From Novosphingobium jiangmenense (lineage in GTDB: Bacteria > Pseudomonadota > Alphaproteobacteria > Sphingomonadales > Sphingomonadaceae), in contig NZ_JADQDC010000016.1 of assembly GCF_015694345.1 (NCBI RefSeq), positions 1-64,000 of the forward strand: 64,000 bases of DNA. Reading direction: 5' to 3'. Shown here one piece after another: positions 32,550 through 41,651 of this stretch. The notes beneath the pieces are model-generated. The model was not told the origin of the DNA and did no database searches. It saw only the letters and a list, made by a program, of their open reading frames with translations. The first letter of the stretch is position 1. Each line of letters opens with the position of its first letter. Position numbers and translations under genes: made by a program.

Positions 32550-33132
32550 GTCCGTCCGTTCGCCAAAGGTTGTTATGCTGCTGGCGGCCCTTGCCGTCGC
32601 CGGGTGCGATAGGCAAGCAGCAAGCGACTCGCAACCGCAGAGCAGCACGGCGCCTAAGGAATCTGCCGCGAAGGGCGAATTCAACGGCACGCTGGACATC
32701 GCCAATCGCGGCAAGGACATGCCCGACTTCACTGTTACCGACCCGTCGGGCAAATCGCTCAAGCTGCGCGATCTCAAGGGCAAGCCGGTGCTGATCAACC
32801 TGTGGGCGACGTGGTGCGGGCCCTGCGTCCTCGAAATGCCGATGCTCGACAAGCTGGCGGCGGACAATGCCGGAAAGCTGCGAGTCCTGACCGTATCGCA
32901 GGACATCGAGGGCGCGGCCAAGGTATCGCCGTTCTATGCCGAGAAAAAGTTCGCCGCCCTCGAACCCTGGCTGGATACCGAGAACAACCTCGGCTTCTTC
33001 TATGAGACGGGGATGCTGCCGACGACCGTGCTCTATGACAAGGACGGCAAGGAAGTCTGGCGCATGATCGGCGCGCACGACTGGTCCGGTCCGCGCACTG
33101 CCGCGATGCTGGCCGAGACTTTGGGTCAGTAG
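32548..33132 (+). CDS. TlpA-like thioredoxin-fold lipoprotein
   Basis: A 194-residue predicted lipoprotein disulfide reductase. A charged n-region (MSVRSPK) is followed by a hydrophobic stretch and VAGC (lipobox, Cys about 20), an Ala/Ser/Gln-rich linker, then a thioredoxin domain with the active site WCGPC in INLWATWCGPCVLEMPML and the cis-Pro of TGMLPTTVLYDKDG. It would act at the periplasmic face, for example keeping apocytochrome or copper-site cysteines reduced. I chose ATG 32548 because the later ATG (32575, better RBS AAAGG) would leave no positively charged n-region. The chosen start shares its bases with the divergent argH start. Confidence 0.88.
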   Translation: MSVRSPKVVMLLAALAVAGCDRQAASDSQPQSSTAPKESAAKGEFNGTLDIANRGKDMPDFTVTDPSGKSLKLRDLKGKPVLINLWATWCGPCVLEMPMLDKLAADNAGKLRVLTVSQDIEGAAKVSPFYAEKKFAALEPWLDTENNLGFFYETGMLPTTVLYDKDGKEVWRMIGAHDWSGPRTAAMLAETLGQ

Positions 33133-33144
33133 ACCAAACATCAT

Positions 33145-33172
33145 TTGACATATCGGCGCGCGCCACTAGAGC
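33145..33172 (+). promoter_or_regulatory. Possible promoter of serC
   Basis: TTGACA at 33145-33150 is followed after 16 bp by a weak -10-like TAGAGC. It lies just after the TlpA-like stop and about 60 bp before serC. Confidence 0.3.
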
Positions 33173-33228
33173 GGCCGGCGGGCCACGCGGTCCCAACGCC
33201 GCGCGTGCTCTCTGTAAGGAGAGACTAC

Positions 33229-34368
33229 ATGTCTGCTACGATTCCGGCTCGCAAGCCTGCGCGCCCGTTCTTCTCGTCCGGTCCCTGCGCCAAGCCGCCC
33301 GGATATTCCCCCGAAAAGCTCGCCACCGAATCGCTGGGCCGGTCACACCGCGCCAAGATCGGCAAGACGCGCCTTCAGTACTGCATCGACCTGATGCGCG
33401 AAGTGCTGCAGCTGCCCGATACGCACCGCATCGGTATCGTTCCGGGGTCTGACACCGGCGCTTTCGAAATGGCGATGTGGACGATGCTCGGCGCTCGCCC
33501 GGTCACCACGCTCGCCTGGGAATCGTTCGGTGAAGGTTGGGTCACCGATGCCGCCAAGCAGCTCAAGCTCGATCCCACGGTGCTGCGCGCCGACTATGGC
33601 CAGATCGCCGATCTGAACGCGATCGACTGGTCGAATGACGTGCTGTTCACCTGGAACGGCACCACCTCGGGCGTGCGCGTGCCGAACGCCGATTTTATCC
33701 CGGCGGACCGCGAGGGTCTTTCCTTCGCCGACGCCACCTCGGCAGTCTTCGCCTACGATATCGACTGGTCGAAGATCGACGTTGCCACCTTCTCCTGGCA
33801 GAAGGTCCTTGGCGGCGAAGGCGGCCACGGCGTGCTGATCCTCGGCCCCCGCGCGGTCGAACGGCTCGAAACCTACACCCCCGCCTGGCCTCTGCCCAAG
33901 GTGTTCCGCCTTGTTTCCAAGGGCAAGCTGGCCGAGGGCGTGTTCAAGGGCGAGACGATCAACACTCCCTCGATGCTCGCGGTCGAAGACGCGATCTTCG
34001 CGCTGGAATGGGCAAAGGGTCTCGGTGGCCTGGAAGGCCTGAAGGCGCGCAGCGATGCCAATGCGGCGGCGCTGGACAAGATCGTCGAAGAGCGCTCGTG
34101 GCTCTCGCACCTCGCCGCTGACGAAGCGACCCGGTCGAAGACTAGCGTATGTCTCTCGGTCGAAGGCGCGGACGCAGACTTCATCAAGAAGTTTGCTGCC
34201 CTCCTCGAAAAGCAGGGCGCAGCCTACGACATCGCCGGTTACCGCGATGCTCCCGCTGGCCTGCGCATCTGGTGCGGCGCGACCGTCAACGCCGAGGACA
34301 TCGCCGACCTCGGCCCGTGGCTCGACTGGGCCTACGAGACGACGAAGGCCGAACTGGCCGCGGCGTAA
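33229..34368 (+). CDS. serC: Phosphoserine aminotransferase
   Basis: A 379-residue PLP aminotransferase converting 3-phosphohydroxypyruvate and glutamate to phosphoserine. It is of the alphaproteobacterial long type, which starts with PARPFFSSGPCAKPPGYS. The PLP lysine is in ATFSWQKVLGGEGGHGVLILG, with substrate-binding elements HRIGIVPGSDTGAFEMAMW and WNGTTSGVRVPN. A strong RBS (AAGGAGAG) precedes the ATG at 33229. It lies 194 bp upstream of serA with repeats between them. Confidence 0.95.
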   Translation: MSATIPARKPARPFFSSGPCAKPPGYSPEKLATESLGRSHRAKIGKTRLQYCIDLMREVLQLPDTHRIGIVPGSDTGAFEMAMWTMLGARPVTTLAWESFGEGWVTDAAKQLKLDPTVLRADYGQIADLNAIDWSNDVLFTWNGTTSGVRVPNADFIPADREGLSFADATSAVFAYDIDWSKIDVATFSWQKVLGGEGGHGVLILGPRAVERLETYTPAWPLPKVFRLVSKGKLAEGVFKGETINTPSMLAVEDAIFALEWAKGLGGLEGLKARSDANAAALDKIVEERSWLSHLAADEATRSKTSVCLSVEGADADFIKKFAALLEKQGAAYDIAGYRDAPAGLRIWCGATVNAEDIADLGPWLDWAYETTKAELAAA

Positions 34369-34383
34369 TTGAATTGAGGCTGC

Positions 34384-34437
34384 GCCCCCGCCCTTCGGCT
34401 GGCTGGCAAGCCAGCCGCTCAGGGTAAACTCGGGGGC
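34384..34437. terminator. Nested inverted repeats after serC
   Basis: An inner hairpin GGCTGGCT-GGCA-AGCCAGCC (34397-34416) lies inside outer arms GCCCCCG (34384-34390) and CGGGGGC (34431-34437). It follows the serC stop by 15 bp and could slow or end transcription. There is no T-run. Confidence 0.5.
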
Positions 34438-34465
34438 CTCCCTCGGCCAAGCGCTTACCTATAAT

Positions 34466-34555
34466 TCGTCATCCCCGCGCAGGCGGGGAACCAGTTTCAA
34501 CCTCACGCCTTACGCGACGCCGGGACATGGATTCCCGCCTTCGCGAGAATGACGA
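34466..34555. repeat. 90-bp inverted-repeat element before serA
   Basis: The ends are TCGTCAT and ATGACGA. The left arm contains the sub-hairpin CCCCGCGCAGGCGGGG and the right arm reads ATTCCCGCCTTCGCGAGAAT. This looks like a common sphingomonad intergenic repeat. Its right end runs directly into GAGGA (34554-34558), the RBS of serA. Confidence 0.65.
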
Positions 34556-34562
34556 GGATTTT

Positions 34563-36149
34563 ATGACCAAGCCCAAGGTTCTCATTTCCGACAAGATGGA
34601 CCCCAATGCCGCCCGCATCTTCACCGAGATGGGCTGCGACGTCGACGTGATCACCGGTGAGACGCCGGAACAGCTGATCGCGCGCATCGGTGAATACGAT
34701 GGCCTTGCCATCCGCTCGTCGACCAAGGTGACCAAGGCAATCCTCGATGCCGCCACCAACCTCAAGGTCATCGGCCGCGCCGGCATCGGCGTCGACAACG
34801 TCGACATCCCCTACGCCTCGTCCAAGGGCGTGGTGGTGATGAACACCCCGTTCGGCAACTCGATCACCACTGCCGAACACGCCATCGCGATGATGTTCGC
34901 GCTGGCCCGCCAGATCCCCGAAGCCAACGCGCAGACCCAGGCGGGCCTGTGGCCGAAGAACGGCTTCATGGGCGTTGAAGTCACCGGCAAGACGCTCGGC
35001 CTGATCGGCGCGGGCAACATCGGCTCGATCGTCGCCAGCCGCGCGCTCGGCCTCAAGATGAAGGTCGTCGCCTTCGACCCGTTCCTGACGCCTGAGCGCG
35101 CCGTGGAAATGGGCGTCGAAAAGGCCGATCTCGATACGCTGCTGGCCAAGGCGGACTTCATCACGCTGCACACGCCGCTGACCGACCAGACCCGCAACAT
35201 CCTCTCGGCCGAGAACATCGCCAAGACGAAGAAGGGCGTGCGCATCATCAACTGCGCGCGTGGCGGTCTGATCGATGAAGCCGCGCTCAAGGCTGCGCTG
35301 GATTCGGGCCAGGTGGCAGGTGCCGCGCTTGACGTGTTCGAGACCGAACCCGCCAAGGAATCGCCGCTGTTCGGCACGCCGAACTTCATCTGCACCCCGC
35401 ACCTCGGGGCGAGCACCAACGAAGCGCAAGTCAACGTCGCGCTGCAGGTGGCCGAGCAGATGGCCGACTTCCTCGTCTCGGGCGGCGTCACCAACGCGCT
35501 CAACATGCCCTCGCTCTCGGCCGAGGAAGCGCCGAAGCTCAAGCCGTACATGGCGCTGGCTGAAAAGCTCGGCAAGCTGGTCGGCCAGCTCGCGCACGAC
35601 AACCTGACCAAGATCGCCATCGAGGTTGAAGGTGCCGCCGCGCAGCTCAACCAGAAGCCGATCACCGCTGCAGTCCTCGCCGGTCTGATGAGCCAGTATT
35701 CGCAGAGCGTGAACATGGTCAACGCGCCGTTCCTCGCCAAGGAGCGCGGGCTCGACGTGCGCGAAGTGCGCCATGATCGCGAAGGCGAATACCGCACGCT
35801 GGTGCGCGTCACCGTCAGCACCAGCCAAGGCGAACGCTCGGTTGCGGGTACGCTGTTCGGCAACGGCCAGCCGCGCCTCGTCGAGATCTTCGGCATCGGC
35901 ATCGAAGCCGACCTTGATGGCGACATGCTCTACATCGTCAACTCCGACGCGCCGGGCTTCATCGGCCGCATCGGCACGCTGCTCGGCCAGTCGAACATCA
36001 ACATCGGCACCTTCCACCTCGGCCGCCGCGAAGCCGGTGGCGAGGCAGTGCTGCTGCTCTCGCTCGACAGCCCGGTCCCGCAGGACGTGCTCAAGCAGGC
36101 GTGCGACATCGAAGGCGTGCGCGTGGTCAAGGCGCTGAACTTCGTCTGA
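34563..36149 (+). CDS. serA: D-3-phosphoglycerate dehydrogenase
   Basis: A 528-residue enzyme of the long (type 1) class for the first step of serine synthesis. The catalytic core (about 1-315) has the NAD-binding GLIGAGNIGSIVASRALGLKM, NCARGGLIDEAAL with the catalytic Arg, and the His/Glu pair in TPHLGASTNEA. An ASB (allosteric substrate-binding) domain (about 320-450) and a C-terminal ACT domain (about 455-528: MLYIVNSDAPGFIGRIGTLLGQSNINIGTFHLGR) for serine feedback follow. The ATG at 34563 is preceded by GAGGA. It lies between serC and hisZ on the same strand. Confidence 0.97.
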   Translation: MTKPKVLISDKMDPNAARIFTEMGCDVDVITGETPEQLIARIGEYDGLAIRSSTKVTKAILDAATNLKVIGRAGIGVDNVDIPYASSKGVVVMNTPFGNSITTAEHAIAMMFALARQIPEANAQTQAGLWPKNGFMGVEVTGKTLGLIGAGNIGSIVASRALGLKMKVVAFDPFLTPERAVEMGVEKADLDTLLAKADFITLHTPLTDQTRNILSAENIAKTKKGVRIINCARGGLIDEAALKAALDSGQVAGAALDVFETEPAKESPLFGTPNFICTPHLGASTNEAQVNVALQVAEQMADFLVSGGVTNALNMPSLSAEEAPKLKPYMALAEKLGKLVGQLAHDNLTKIAIEVEGAAAQLNQKPITAAVLAGLMSQYSQSVNMVNAPFLAKERGLDVREVRHDREGEYRTLVRVTVSTSQGERSVAGTLFGNGQPRLVEIFGIGIEADLDGDMLYIVNSDAPGFIGRIGTLLGQSNINIGTFHLGRREAGGEAVLLLSLDSPVPQDVLKQACDIEGVRVVKALNFV

Positions 36150-36344
36150 TTGGATTGCGACGACGCCGTCGGAAACCCTCCCCGCTGCGACTAATCGCGC
36201 CTGCGGCTCGATAAGTCTCGCTCCCCTCCCTTAAGGGAGGGGCCGGGGGTGGGTTTACAACGGGTGGTTTCGCAAACAACTTGGGCGGGTGCAGAAATGC
36301 GCCCGCCCTTTGCTTTTGCAGGCTCACCCGCTAAGCGCCCGCAC
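36150..36344. repeat. Intergenic stretch with a 20-bp perfect palindrome
   Basis: CCCCTCCCTTAAGGGAGGGG at 36223-36242 is exactly palindromic. It is flanked by CGATAAGTCTCG and GGGGGTGGGTTTAC, a context repeated in sphingomonad intergenic DNA. No gene is seen between serA and hisZ. Confidence 0.6.
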
Positions 36345-37463
36345 ATGACCGACGTCGATTCCAGCTTGCTGCCCGAGGGGCTTGAGGACCGCCTGCCTGC
36401 CGAGGCGGCGACCACCACGCGCGTGATGCGCAGCATTCAGGACGTGATGCACGGCCACGGCTATGACCGCGTGCTGCCGCCGATGATCGAGTTCGAAAAG
36501 AGCCTCGCCGCGCGCATGGCGGGCATCCAGTCACGCCGCATGTTCCGCTTCACCGATCCGTCGAGCCTGCGGATGATGGGCCTGCGGTCTGACCACACCC
36601 CGCAGATCGGCCGCATCGCCCAGACGCGCCTGGCCGAAGCCGCGCGCCCGCTGCGCCTGATGTACGCAGGGCAGGTCCTGACCATCAAGAGCGACGGGCT
36701 GAACCCCGCGCGCGAGAAGCTGCAGTGCGGTGCCGAACTGGTCGGCGCGGACAATCTGGCGGCGGCGACCGAGATCGTCTCCCTCGCCGTCGAGGCGCTG
36801 CAGGCCGCAGGCGCGCGCGGCGTCAGCGTCGATTTCACCCTGCCCGATCTGGTCGATACGCTCGCCGCCAAGGCCTTCCCGCTGGCAGCCGAACAGATCG
36901 AGGCGGTGCGCCGCGAACTCGATACCAAGGATGCGGGGGGCTTACGCGATGTCGGCGGCGAGGCCTACGTGCCCCTGCTCTACGCCACCGGCGAATTCGA
37001 CAGCGCCATCGAGAAGCTTTGCGAGATCGACGCGGGCGGCGCGCTCGCCTCGCGCATCGCCTCGCTCAAGCAGATTGCCGCGAGCCTGAACGGCGCGGCC
37101 CGCCTGACGCTCGACCCGAGCGAGCGCCACGGCTTCGAATACCAGACCTGGTTCGGCTTCACCCTCTACGCCGAAGGCGCGCGCGGGCCGGTGGGACGCG
37201 GCGGCACCTATCGCATTGCCGGGAACGGCAAGGATGAGGCGGCGACCGGCTTTTCGCTCTACCCGGACGCGCTTATCGACCTGCTCTCGGCGAGCGAAAC
37301 CCCGGAAGACCGCGTGTTCCTGCCGCTCGGGCATGACCGTGATGAAGCGGCCCGGTTGCGCTCGATTGGCTGGCGCACGGTTGCCGCGCTCAGCGATGCG
37401 GACAGCGCGCAGGCGCTGGGATGCACGCATGTGTTGGGCAAGAGCGGGCCGGAGAAGGTTTGA
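36345..37463 (+). CDS. hisZ: ATP phosphoribosyltransferase regulatory subunit
   Basis: A 372-residue histidyl-tRNA-synthetase paralogue. It has the class II core (MIEFEKSLAARMAGIQSRRMFRFTDPSSLRMMGLRSDHTPQIGRIA, motif 2-like RLMYAGQVLTIK) but lacks the tRNA-aminoacylating features and the anticodon-binding domain. HisZ pairs with short-form HisG to carry out the first step of histidine synthesis; hisG is not in the window. The ATG at 36345 opens the family-like N-terminus MTDVDSSLLPEGLEDRLP; the RBS is poor. The gene is followed by an AT-richer orphan on the other strand. Confidence 0.92.
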   Translation: MTDVDSSLLPEGLEDRLPAEAATTTRVMRSIQDVMHGHGYDRVLPPMIEFEKSLAARMAGIQSRRMFRFTDPSSLRMMGLRSDHTPQIGRIAQTRLAEAARPLRLMYAGQVLTIKSDGLNPAREKLQCGAELVGADNLAAATEIVSLAVEALQAAGARGVSVDFTLPDLVDTLAAKAFPLAAEQIEAVRRELDTKDAGGLRDVGGEAYVPLLYATGEFDSAIEKLCEIDAGGALASRIASLKQIAASLNGAARLTLDPSERHGFEYQTWFGFTLYAEGARGPVGRGGTYRIAGNGKDEAATGFSLYPDALIDLLSASETPEDRVFLPLGHDRDEAARLRSIGWRTVAALSDADSAQALGCTHVLGKSGPEKV

Positions 37464-37500
37464 AGGCAGACGCCTAGAAGGACATTCTGCGACAGAGCAC

Positions 37501-38295
37501 TCATGAAAAACTGGCCTCAACCTCGATGACAAAGGTAGAAAGCCAACCAGCACTAAAGTTCGCATATTTTGCGAAATTTCCAGTCATTCCGAAGCTCATA
37601 TCTGTCGATTGGGAAAACTGCATTTTCCCACGTCGAGCATAACGCGTTGCAGCAACAACTTCAGGAAAATCATTTAGCCAAACATAACTCGGCAAATGCT
37701 CTATCCGATTTTCATCGTCGCAAGTCAGCGTCATGCGTCTTTCGTTAGCATTTCTCGATTCCGCTTTGATATTTACGGGCAATTTTTCCAATTTACCGCC
37801 CACAACGACATGAGTTCTATCCGCAGATCGAATTAAAATACTCAGAGATTTTAAATGAGTCTCCGCCCTCAAGTAGTGAATTATTTCTGAAACTTGCTGA
37901 CTCATAATATAGCTGTGGAAATCAGTTGATTTAATGATTCGGGATAGCTCGCTTGGCCTTGGATGGCGCATGTAAGTGATACCCCGCCTAAGCGGCTGAC
38001 CATGTATATCTTGTGTATGACTAGCAATTTCAGCTGGGAGATAGGTAACCGGAGGCGGAGTTTCCGGCCCCCAAAACAGCTCCCACGCGCCCGCCGCAAC
38101 AAGCCCGCCCGCAGCAGCTAACGAAACGGATGCTGCCGTTGTTGCAATCACAGGCGCAGCGGCTACACCCACCACCGTCACAATGGGAAGGGCTAAATAT
38201 GGCCGATCCTTTGCTTGCCGTTTTGCACCATCCAAAATCTGCTTTGACCAACTGATGATTTCCGGCTCTTCCACCCGAATAATCTCAACAGACAT
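37501..38295 (-). CDS. Orphan protein with a hydrophobic hairpin, AT-richer than its neighbours
   Basis: A 264-residue protein with no recognised family. The N-terminus is acidic (EIIRVEEPEIISW) and amphipathic. Then come one or two membrane helices (about 33-72: YLALPIVTVVGVAAAPVIATTAASVSLAAAGGLVAAGAWELF) and a PETPPPVTYLP linker. A C-terminal soluble region of about 180 residues, likely mixed alpha/beta, follows, with short beta segments such as THVVVGGKLEKLPVNI and FSAGWLSTFVIEVEASF. The whole stretch is clearly richer in A+T and in rare codons than hisZ or the hydrolase next to it, so it was probably acquired horizontally. A membrane-acting effector or a regulator are both imaginable; I would assign neither. 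Confidence 0.6.
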   Translation of the reverse strand: MSVEIIRVEEPEIISWSKQILDGAKRQAKDRPYLALPIVTVVGVAAAPVIATTAASVSLAAAGGLVAAGAWELFWGPETPPPVTYLPAEIASHTQDIHGQPLRRGITYMRHPRPSELSRIIKSTDFHSYIMSQQVSEIIHYLRAETHLKSLSILIRSADRTHVVVGGKLEKLPVNIKAESRNANERRMTLTCDDENRIEHLPSYVWLNDFPEVVAATRYARRGKMQFSQSTDMSFGMTGNFAKYANFSAGWLSTFVIEVEASFS

Positions 38296-38450
38296 GGCGG
38301 CCTCCTATAGTGGAAAACGCCAACCGCATCGGCGTGCTGCGTCGTCGGATTGACCGTTACATAGCTGGGGCACGAAGTTCAACCAGCGAGGCGCACGCCC
38401 TTATTCGACAATATCTTGGGCAAAATCGCATAGAGTTGCGCTCGGGACGA

Positions 38451-39380
38451 TCACCCCCCAAACACCCCCTTCAACCACGCATCCATCACCGGCGTCGCGG
38501 GATAGTCCGGTTCGCCCAGCTTGCGGTTGATCTCGGCGTGGCCTTGCAAGCCGGTGCCGGGGAAGCTGCCGTATTCCACCTTCACGCCCGCCTGCTTCAG
38601 CGCCGCGCCGAGTTCCTGCGCCTGTGCCACGCCGTCCTTGCGCTGGACGTGCAGCAACAAGAAGCGCGGGGCGTTGGGGGCGGCGGCGTGGAATACCGGG
38701 GATAGCGCCTTCTGCCGCGCCAGGTCGGTGCCGAAGGCCTGTTTGTAGGTATCGGCCATCATGCGGCCGGCCTGCTCCATCTGCCTGGGCACGTCATAGG
38801 CCGCGCCGTCGTTGGGCATCACGCCGTCGATGTCGGCGAAGGACAGGCCCGCCTTGCGCAAGTATTGCTCGTCGGTCCCCACCAGCGCGACGAGGTGGGC
38901 GCCCGCGCTGTGGCCGGTGATGACGACCTTGCTGCGGTCGATGCCCAGCTTGTCCGCCCGCGCCAGCAGATACGCCAGCGCCTGCGCCACGTCGCTCGCC
39001 TGTTGCTCGACTGTGGCGGCGGGGACGAGACGGTAGTTGATCGAGGCGAAGGCGTAGCCCTGATCGCGCAAGTGGCCGGGCAGGGCATTGCCCATCGCCG
39101 TATCCTTGCTCCCACGCTTCCACCCGCCGCCGTGGACGTAAAGCACCAGCGGCGCATTCTTCGCGCCCACAGGAGCCCAGAAGTCCATGACCTGCAGCGG
39201 GTCAGTGCCATAGGACAAGGTCTGCGCACCGGGCGCTCGTTCACGCCTGGCCGAACCTTCGGCGCGCTGTTCCATGCGCTTGGCGATGCGTTCGCGCAAT
39301 CGGTCGCCGGGGCGCGCTTCGGCCAGCCCTGCCCCGAGAATGACCAGCGCAGCAGCGCCTGCGATTCCGATCCGCTTCAT
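38451..39380 (-). CDS. Exported alpha/beta hydrolase (BD-FAE/esterase type)
   Basis: A 309-residue secreted esterase-like protein. The signal peptide (MKRIGIAGAAALVILGAGLAEA) is followed by an Arg-rich segment (about 23-50). The hydrolase fold follows: oxyanion motif LVLYVHGGGWKRGSK (about 82-96), nucleophile elbow ITGHSAGAH (Ser about 157) and the late His in GLQGHAEINR. This is the HGGG/GxSxG pattern of the hormone-sensitive-lipase-like and feruloyl-esterase-like families. The substrate is unknown. Confidence 0.88.
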   Translation of the reverse strand: MKRIGIAGAAALVILGAGLAEARPGDRLRERIAKRMEQRAEGSARRERAPGAQTLSYGTDPLQVMDFWAPVGAKNAPLVLYVHGGGWKRGSKDTAMGNALPGHLRDQGYAFASINYRLVPAATVEQQASDVAQALAYLLARADKLGIDRSKVVITGHSAGAHLVALVGTDEQYLRKAGLSFADIDGVMPNDGAAYDVPRQMEQAGRMMADTYKQAFGTDLARQKALSPVFHAAAPNAPRFLLLHVQRKDGVAQAQELGAALKQAGVKVEYGSFPGTGLQGHAEINRKLGEPDYPATPVMDAWLKGVFGG

Positions 39381-39456
39381 GCCGTGACCTCACCGTTTCC
39401 CTGATCCTTCGGGAAAGCTGCTGGGCCACGGCTTTATCGGCGATGAACCGTTGACC

Positions 39457-41571
39457 TTAAAAGCTCACCCTCGCACTCACACGTATGTCGCGGCCTGCCA
39501 GCGGGGCGAAGTCCTTGAGGAAGGAGGCGTGGCGGCGGGCGTCGACGTCGAAGATGTTGTTGGCCGAAAGCGCGAAGGAGAGCGGGCGCTCGTTGCCCCA
39601 CGGGCGGAAGTTCACTTCGGCGTTGACCAGTGTGAAGCTGGCGGTCGGCGTCTCGAAATTGGCGAGGCGCGGCTGGCTGTCGCTCCATTCCACTTCGCCG
39701 CGCACGTCCACCTTCTCGCCCTTGAGGCCCAAGCCACCGAGCAGGCGCAACGGCGGAATGCGCGGTGCGGGGCCGACGCCTTCGATCTTGGCATGGACAT
39801 AATCGGCCACGCCATCGGCCACCACGTCGAACCCGCCGAGCTTGGCCAGCGTGACCGTGCCCTGCAGTTCGAAGCCGTAGTAACGCGCCTTGCCTTGGGT
39901 GAACTGGAACACCGGCAGCCCATCCTCGACCGCGCCGGTCAGGCTCTCGTAGATGAAGTTGTCGAACCAGTTGTGATAGACCGAGGCTTCGAGCGTATAG
40001 CCAGGGCCGGAGCCGCGCAGCACGCCCTCCAGACCCCAGGCGCGTTCGGTCCTGAAGTCCGGATTGCCGACTTCGAACGCCTGCGTCCCTGCGTGCGGGC
40101 CGTTGGCGAAAAGCTCCTCCGCCGAGGGCGCGCGCACGGTGCGGCTGAGGTTGACGCCGAAGCGCCAGCCGTCGGCAAAGCCATAGGACGCGCCCGCCGA
40201 ACCTGAGACGGTATCGAAGGTGCGCTTGCCATTGAAGAACTGCGGCTGGTCAGGCAACGGCTTGGCTTCGAGCACGGTGTGCTCATAGCGCGCGCCGCCT
40301 TCGAGCTTGAGCGCGCCGAGATCCAGCTGCTGCAGCGTGAAAAGCCCCAGCTGCTGGGTCGAGTTCTTGGGCAGGAAGGCTTCATCGCCGATCACGTTGA
40401 AATCGCGGGCGAAGTACTGGACGCCGCTCGCCCCCTTCCACGCGCCGCGATCGGCTTGCACCAGCTCGACGCGGCCTTCGAGGCCCTTGTTGTAGAACGC
40501 GGTGCCGATCGCGCCATCGGGCTCCAGTTCGAAGTGGCGGTATGAGGCAAACCCGGCGCGGGCCTTGATCGACTTGAGGAAACCGCCGCCGGTTTCGACC
40601 TCGGCGCGCAGATCGACGCGATCCTGCGCCACGTCGAGCCGGGGGGCTTCCTGCTCTTCGCCCGGGCGGATCGCATAGCGGGTGGGGATGCCGTAGAGGC
40701 TGTCGTAGTGACTGTAGGAAACGCCGATGTTGCCGGTATCGGTGATCAGCGCCGCGCCAACGCCTGCGGTCCAGGTCTCGGCGGCGGAGTTGGGCAGGCG
40801 ACCCTTGAGCGACGCGTTGCGGGCAAAGTCGATGCCTTCGTCCAACTGCTCCTGCGTCTCGGTCCCGGCATTAGCGAGGGCGACGGCGCGGGCCGAGGGG
40901 GCGAGCACGTAATCGCCCACGCGCAAGTTGCCGGTCTTGAGGTAGCTGCCATCGGCGTGGACGACGAACTGCTTGCCCACCGGCACGTCAACCGCCGCGC
41001 CGATCGAGCGTTCGTCCGCTGCCGTGCCGTACGTCGCCATGGCATCGACGTGGGCGATCTCGTCCGGCACGACGCGGGGGATGCGCTTGTCGATCACGTT
41101 GACGACGCCGCCGATGGCCGAGGAACCGAACAGCAGCGTGGCAGGCCCGCGCAGCACCTCGATGCGCTCGGCCAGCAGCGGGTCGATCACCACGGCGTGG
41201 TCGGCGCTGGTGTTGGACACGTCGAAGGCGCCGATGCCGTCGGTCAGGATGCGGACGCGCTCGCCCTGAAGACCTCGCAGCACCGGGCGCGAGGCGTTGG
41301 GTCCGAACGAGGTTGCCGAGACGCCGGGGGTGCGATCAAGCGTTTCGCCGATGGTCGGGCGGATCGACTGCGCCAGTTCCTGCCCCTGCAGGACCGAGAC
41401 GCCGGAGATGATGTCCGCGCGGTCGCGATTGAACGCAGCGGTCACGACGATCTGCGTCGGCGTCTGGGCGTGGGTGTCACCTTGGTCGTCAGCGGCGGGG
41501 GCCGGGGCCTGCTGGGCCATGGCCGGGGTGGCAATTGCGGCGACACCGAGGAGGAGAGCGGTAAGACGCAT
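39457..41571 (-). CDS. TonB-dependent receptor resembling the zinc receptor ZnuD
   Basis: A 704-residue outer-membrane receptor. The signal peptide is cleaved near AMAQ (about 20), a TonB-box-like TQIVVTA is at about 39-45, and a plug domain (about 50-160) contains TPGVSATSFGPNASRPVLRG, VRILTDGIGAFDVSN, DHAVVIDPLLAERIEVLRGPATLLFGSSAIGGVVNVID. A 22-strand barrel follows, ending in RVSF. The plug matches the ZnuD pattern (FGPNASRP-RG, DHAVxIDPL). A Zur-box-like dyad lies 81-97 bp upstream of the start, which supports zinc uptake under zinc starvation. Function is inferred. Confidence 0.88.
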   Translation of the reverse strand: MRLTALLLGVAAIATPAMAQQAPAPAADDQGDTHAQTPTQIVVTAAFNRDRADIISGVSVLQGQELAQSIRPTIGETLDRTPGVSATSFGPNASRPVLRGLQGERVRILTDGIGAFDVSNTSADHAVVIDPLLAERIEVLRGPATLLFGSSAIGGVVNVIDKRIPRVVPDEIAHVDAMATYGTAADERSIGAAVDVPVGKQFVVHADGSYLKTGNLRVGDYVLAPSARAVALANAGTETQEQLDEGIDFARNASLKGRLPNSAAETWTAGVGAALITDTGNIGVSYSHYDSLYGIPTRYAIRPGEEQEAPRLDVAQDRVDLRAEVETGGGFLKSIKARAGFASYRHFELEPDGAIGTAFYNKGLEGRVELVQADRGAWKGASGVQYFARDFNVIGDEAFLPKNSTQQLGLFTLQQLDLGALKLEGGARYEHTVLEAKPLPDQPQFFNGKRTFDTVSGSAGASYGFADGWRFGVNLSRTVRAPSAEELFANGPHAGTQAFEVGNPDFRTERAWGLEGVLRGSGPGYTLEASVYHNWFDNFIYESLTGAVEDGLPVFQFTQGKARYYGFELQGTVTLAKLGGFDVVADGVADYVHAKIEGVGPAPRIPPLRLLGGLGLKGEKVDVRGEVEWSDSQPRLANFETPTASFTLVNAEVNFRPWGNERPLSFALSANNIFDVDARRHASFLKDFAPLAGRDIRVSARVSF

Positions 41572-41651
41572 GGAATGTCCTTGCTTTATGCGACCTTGCC
41601 ACCGGCCCTTTGACCGTGCGGCGTTGGCGGCTCCATATCGCCACGCTGCGC

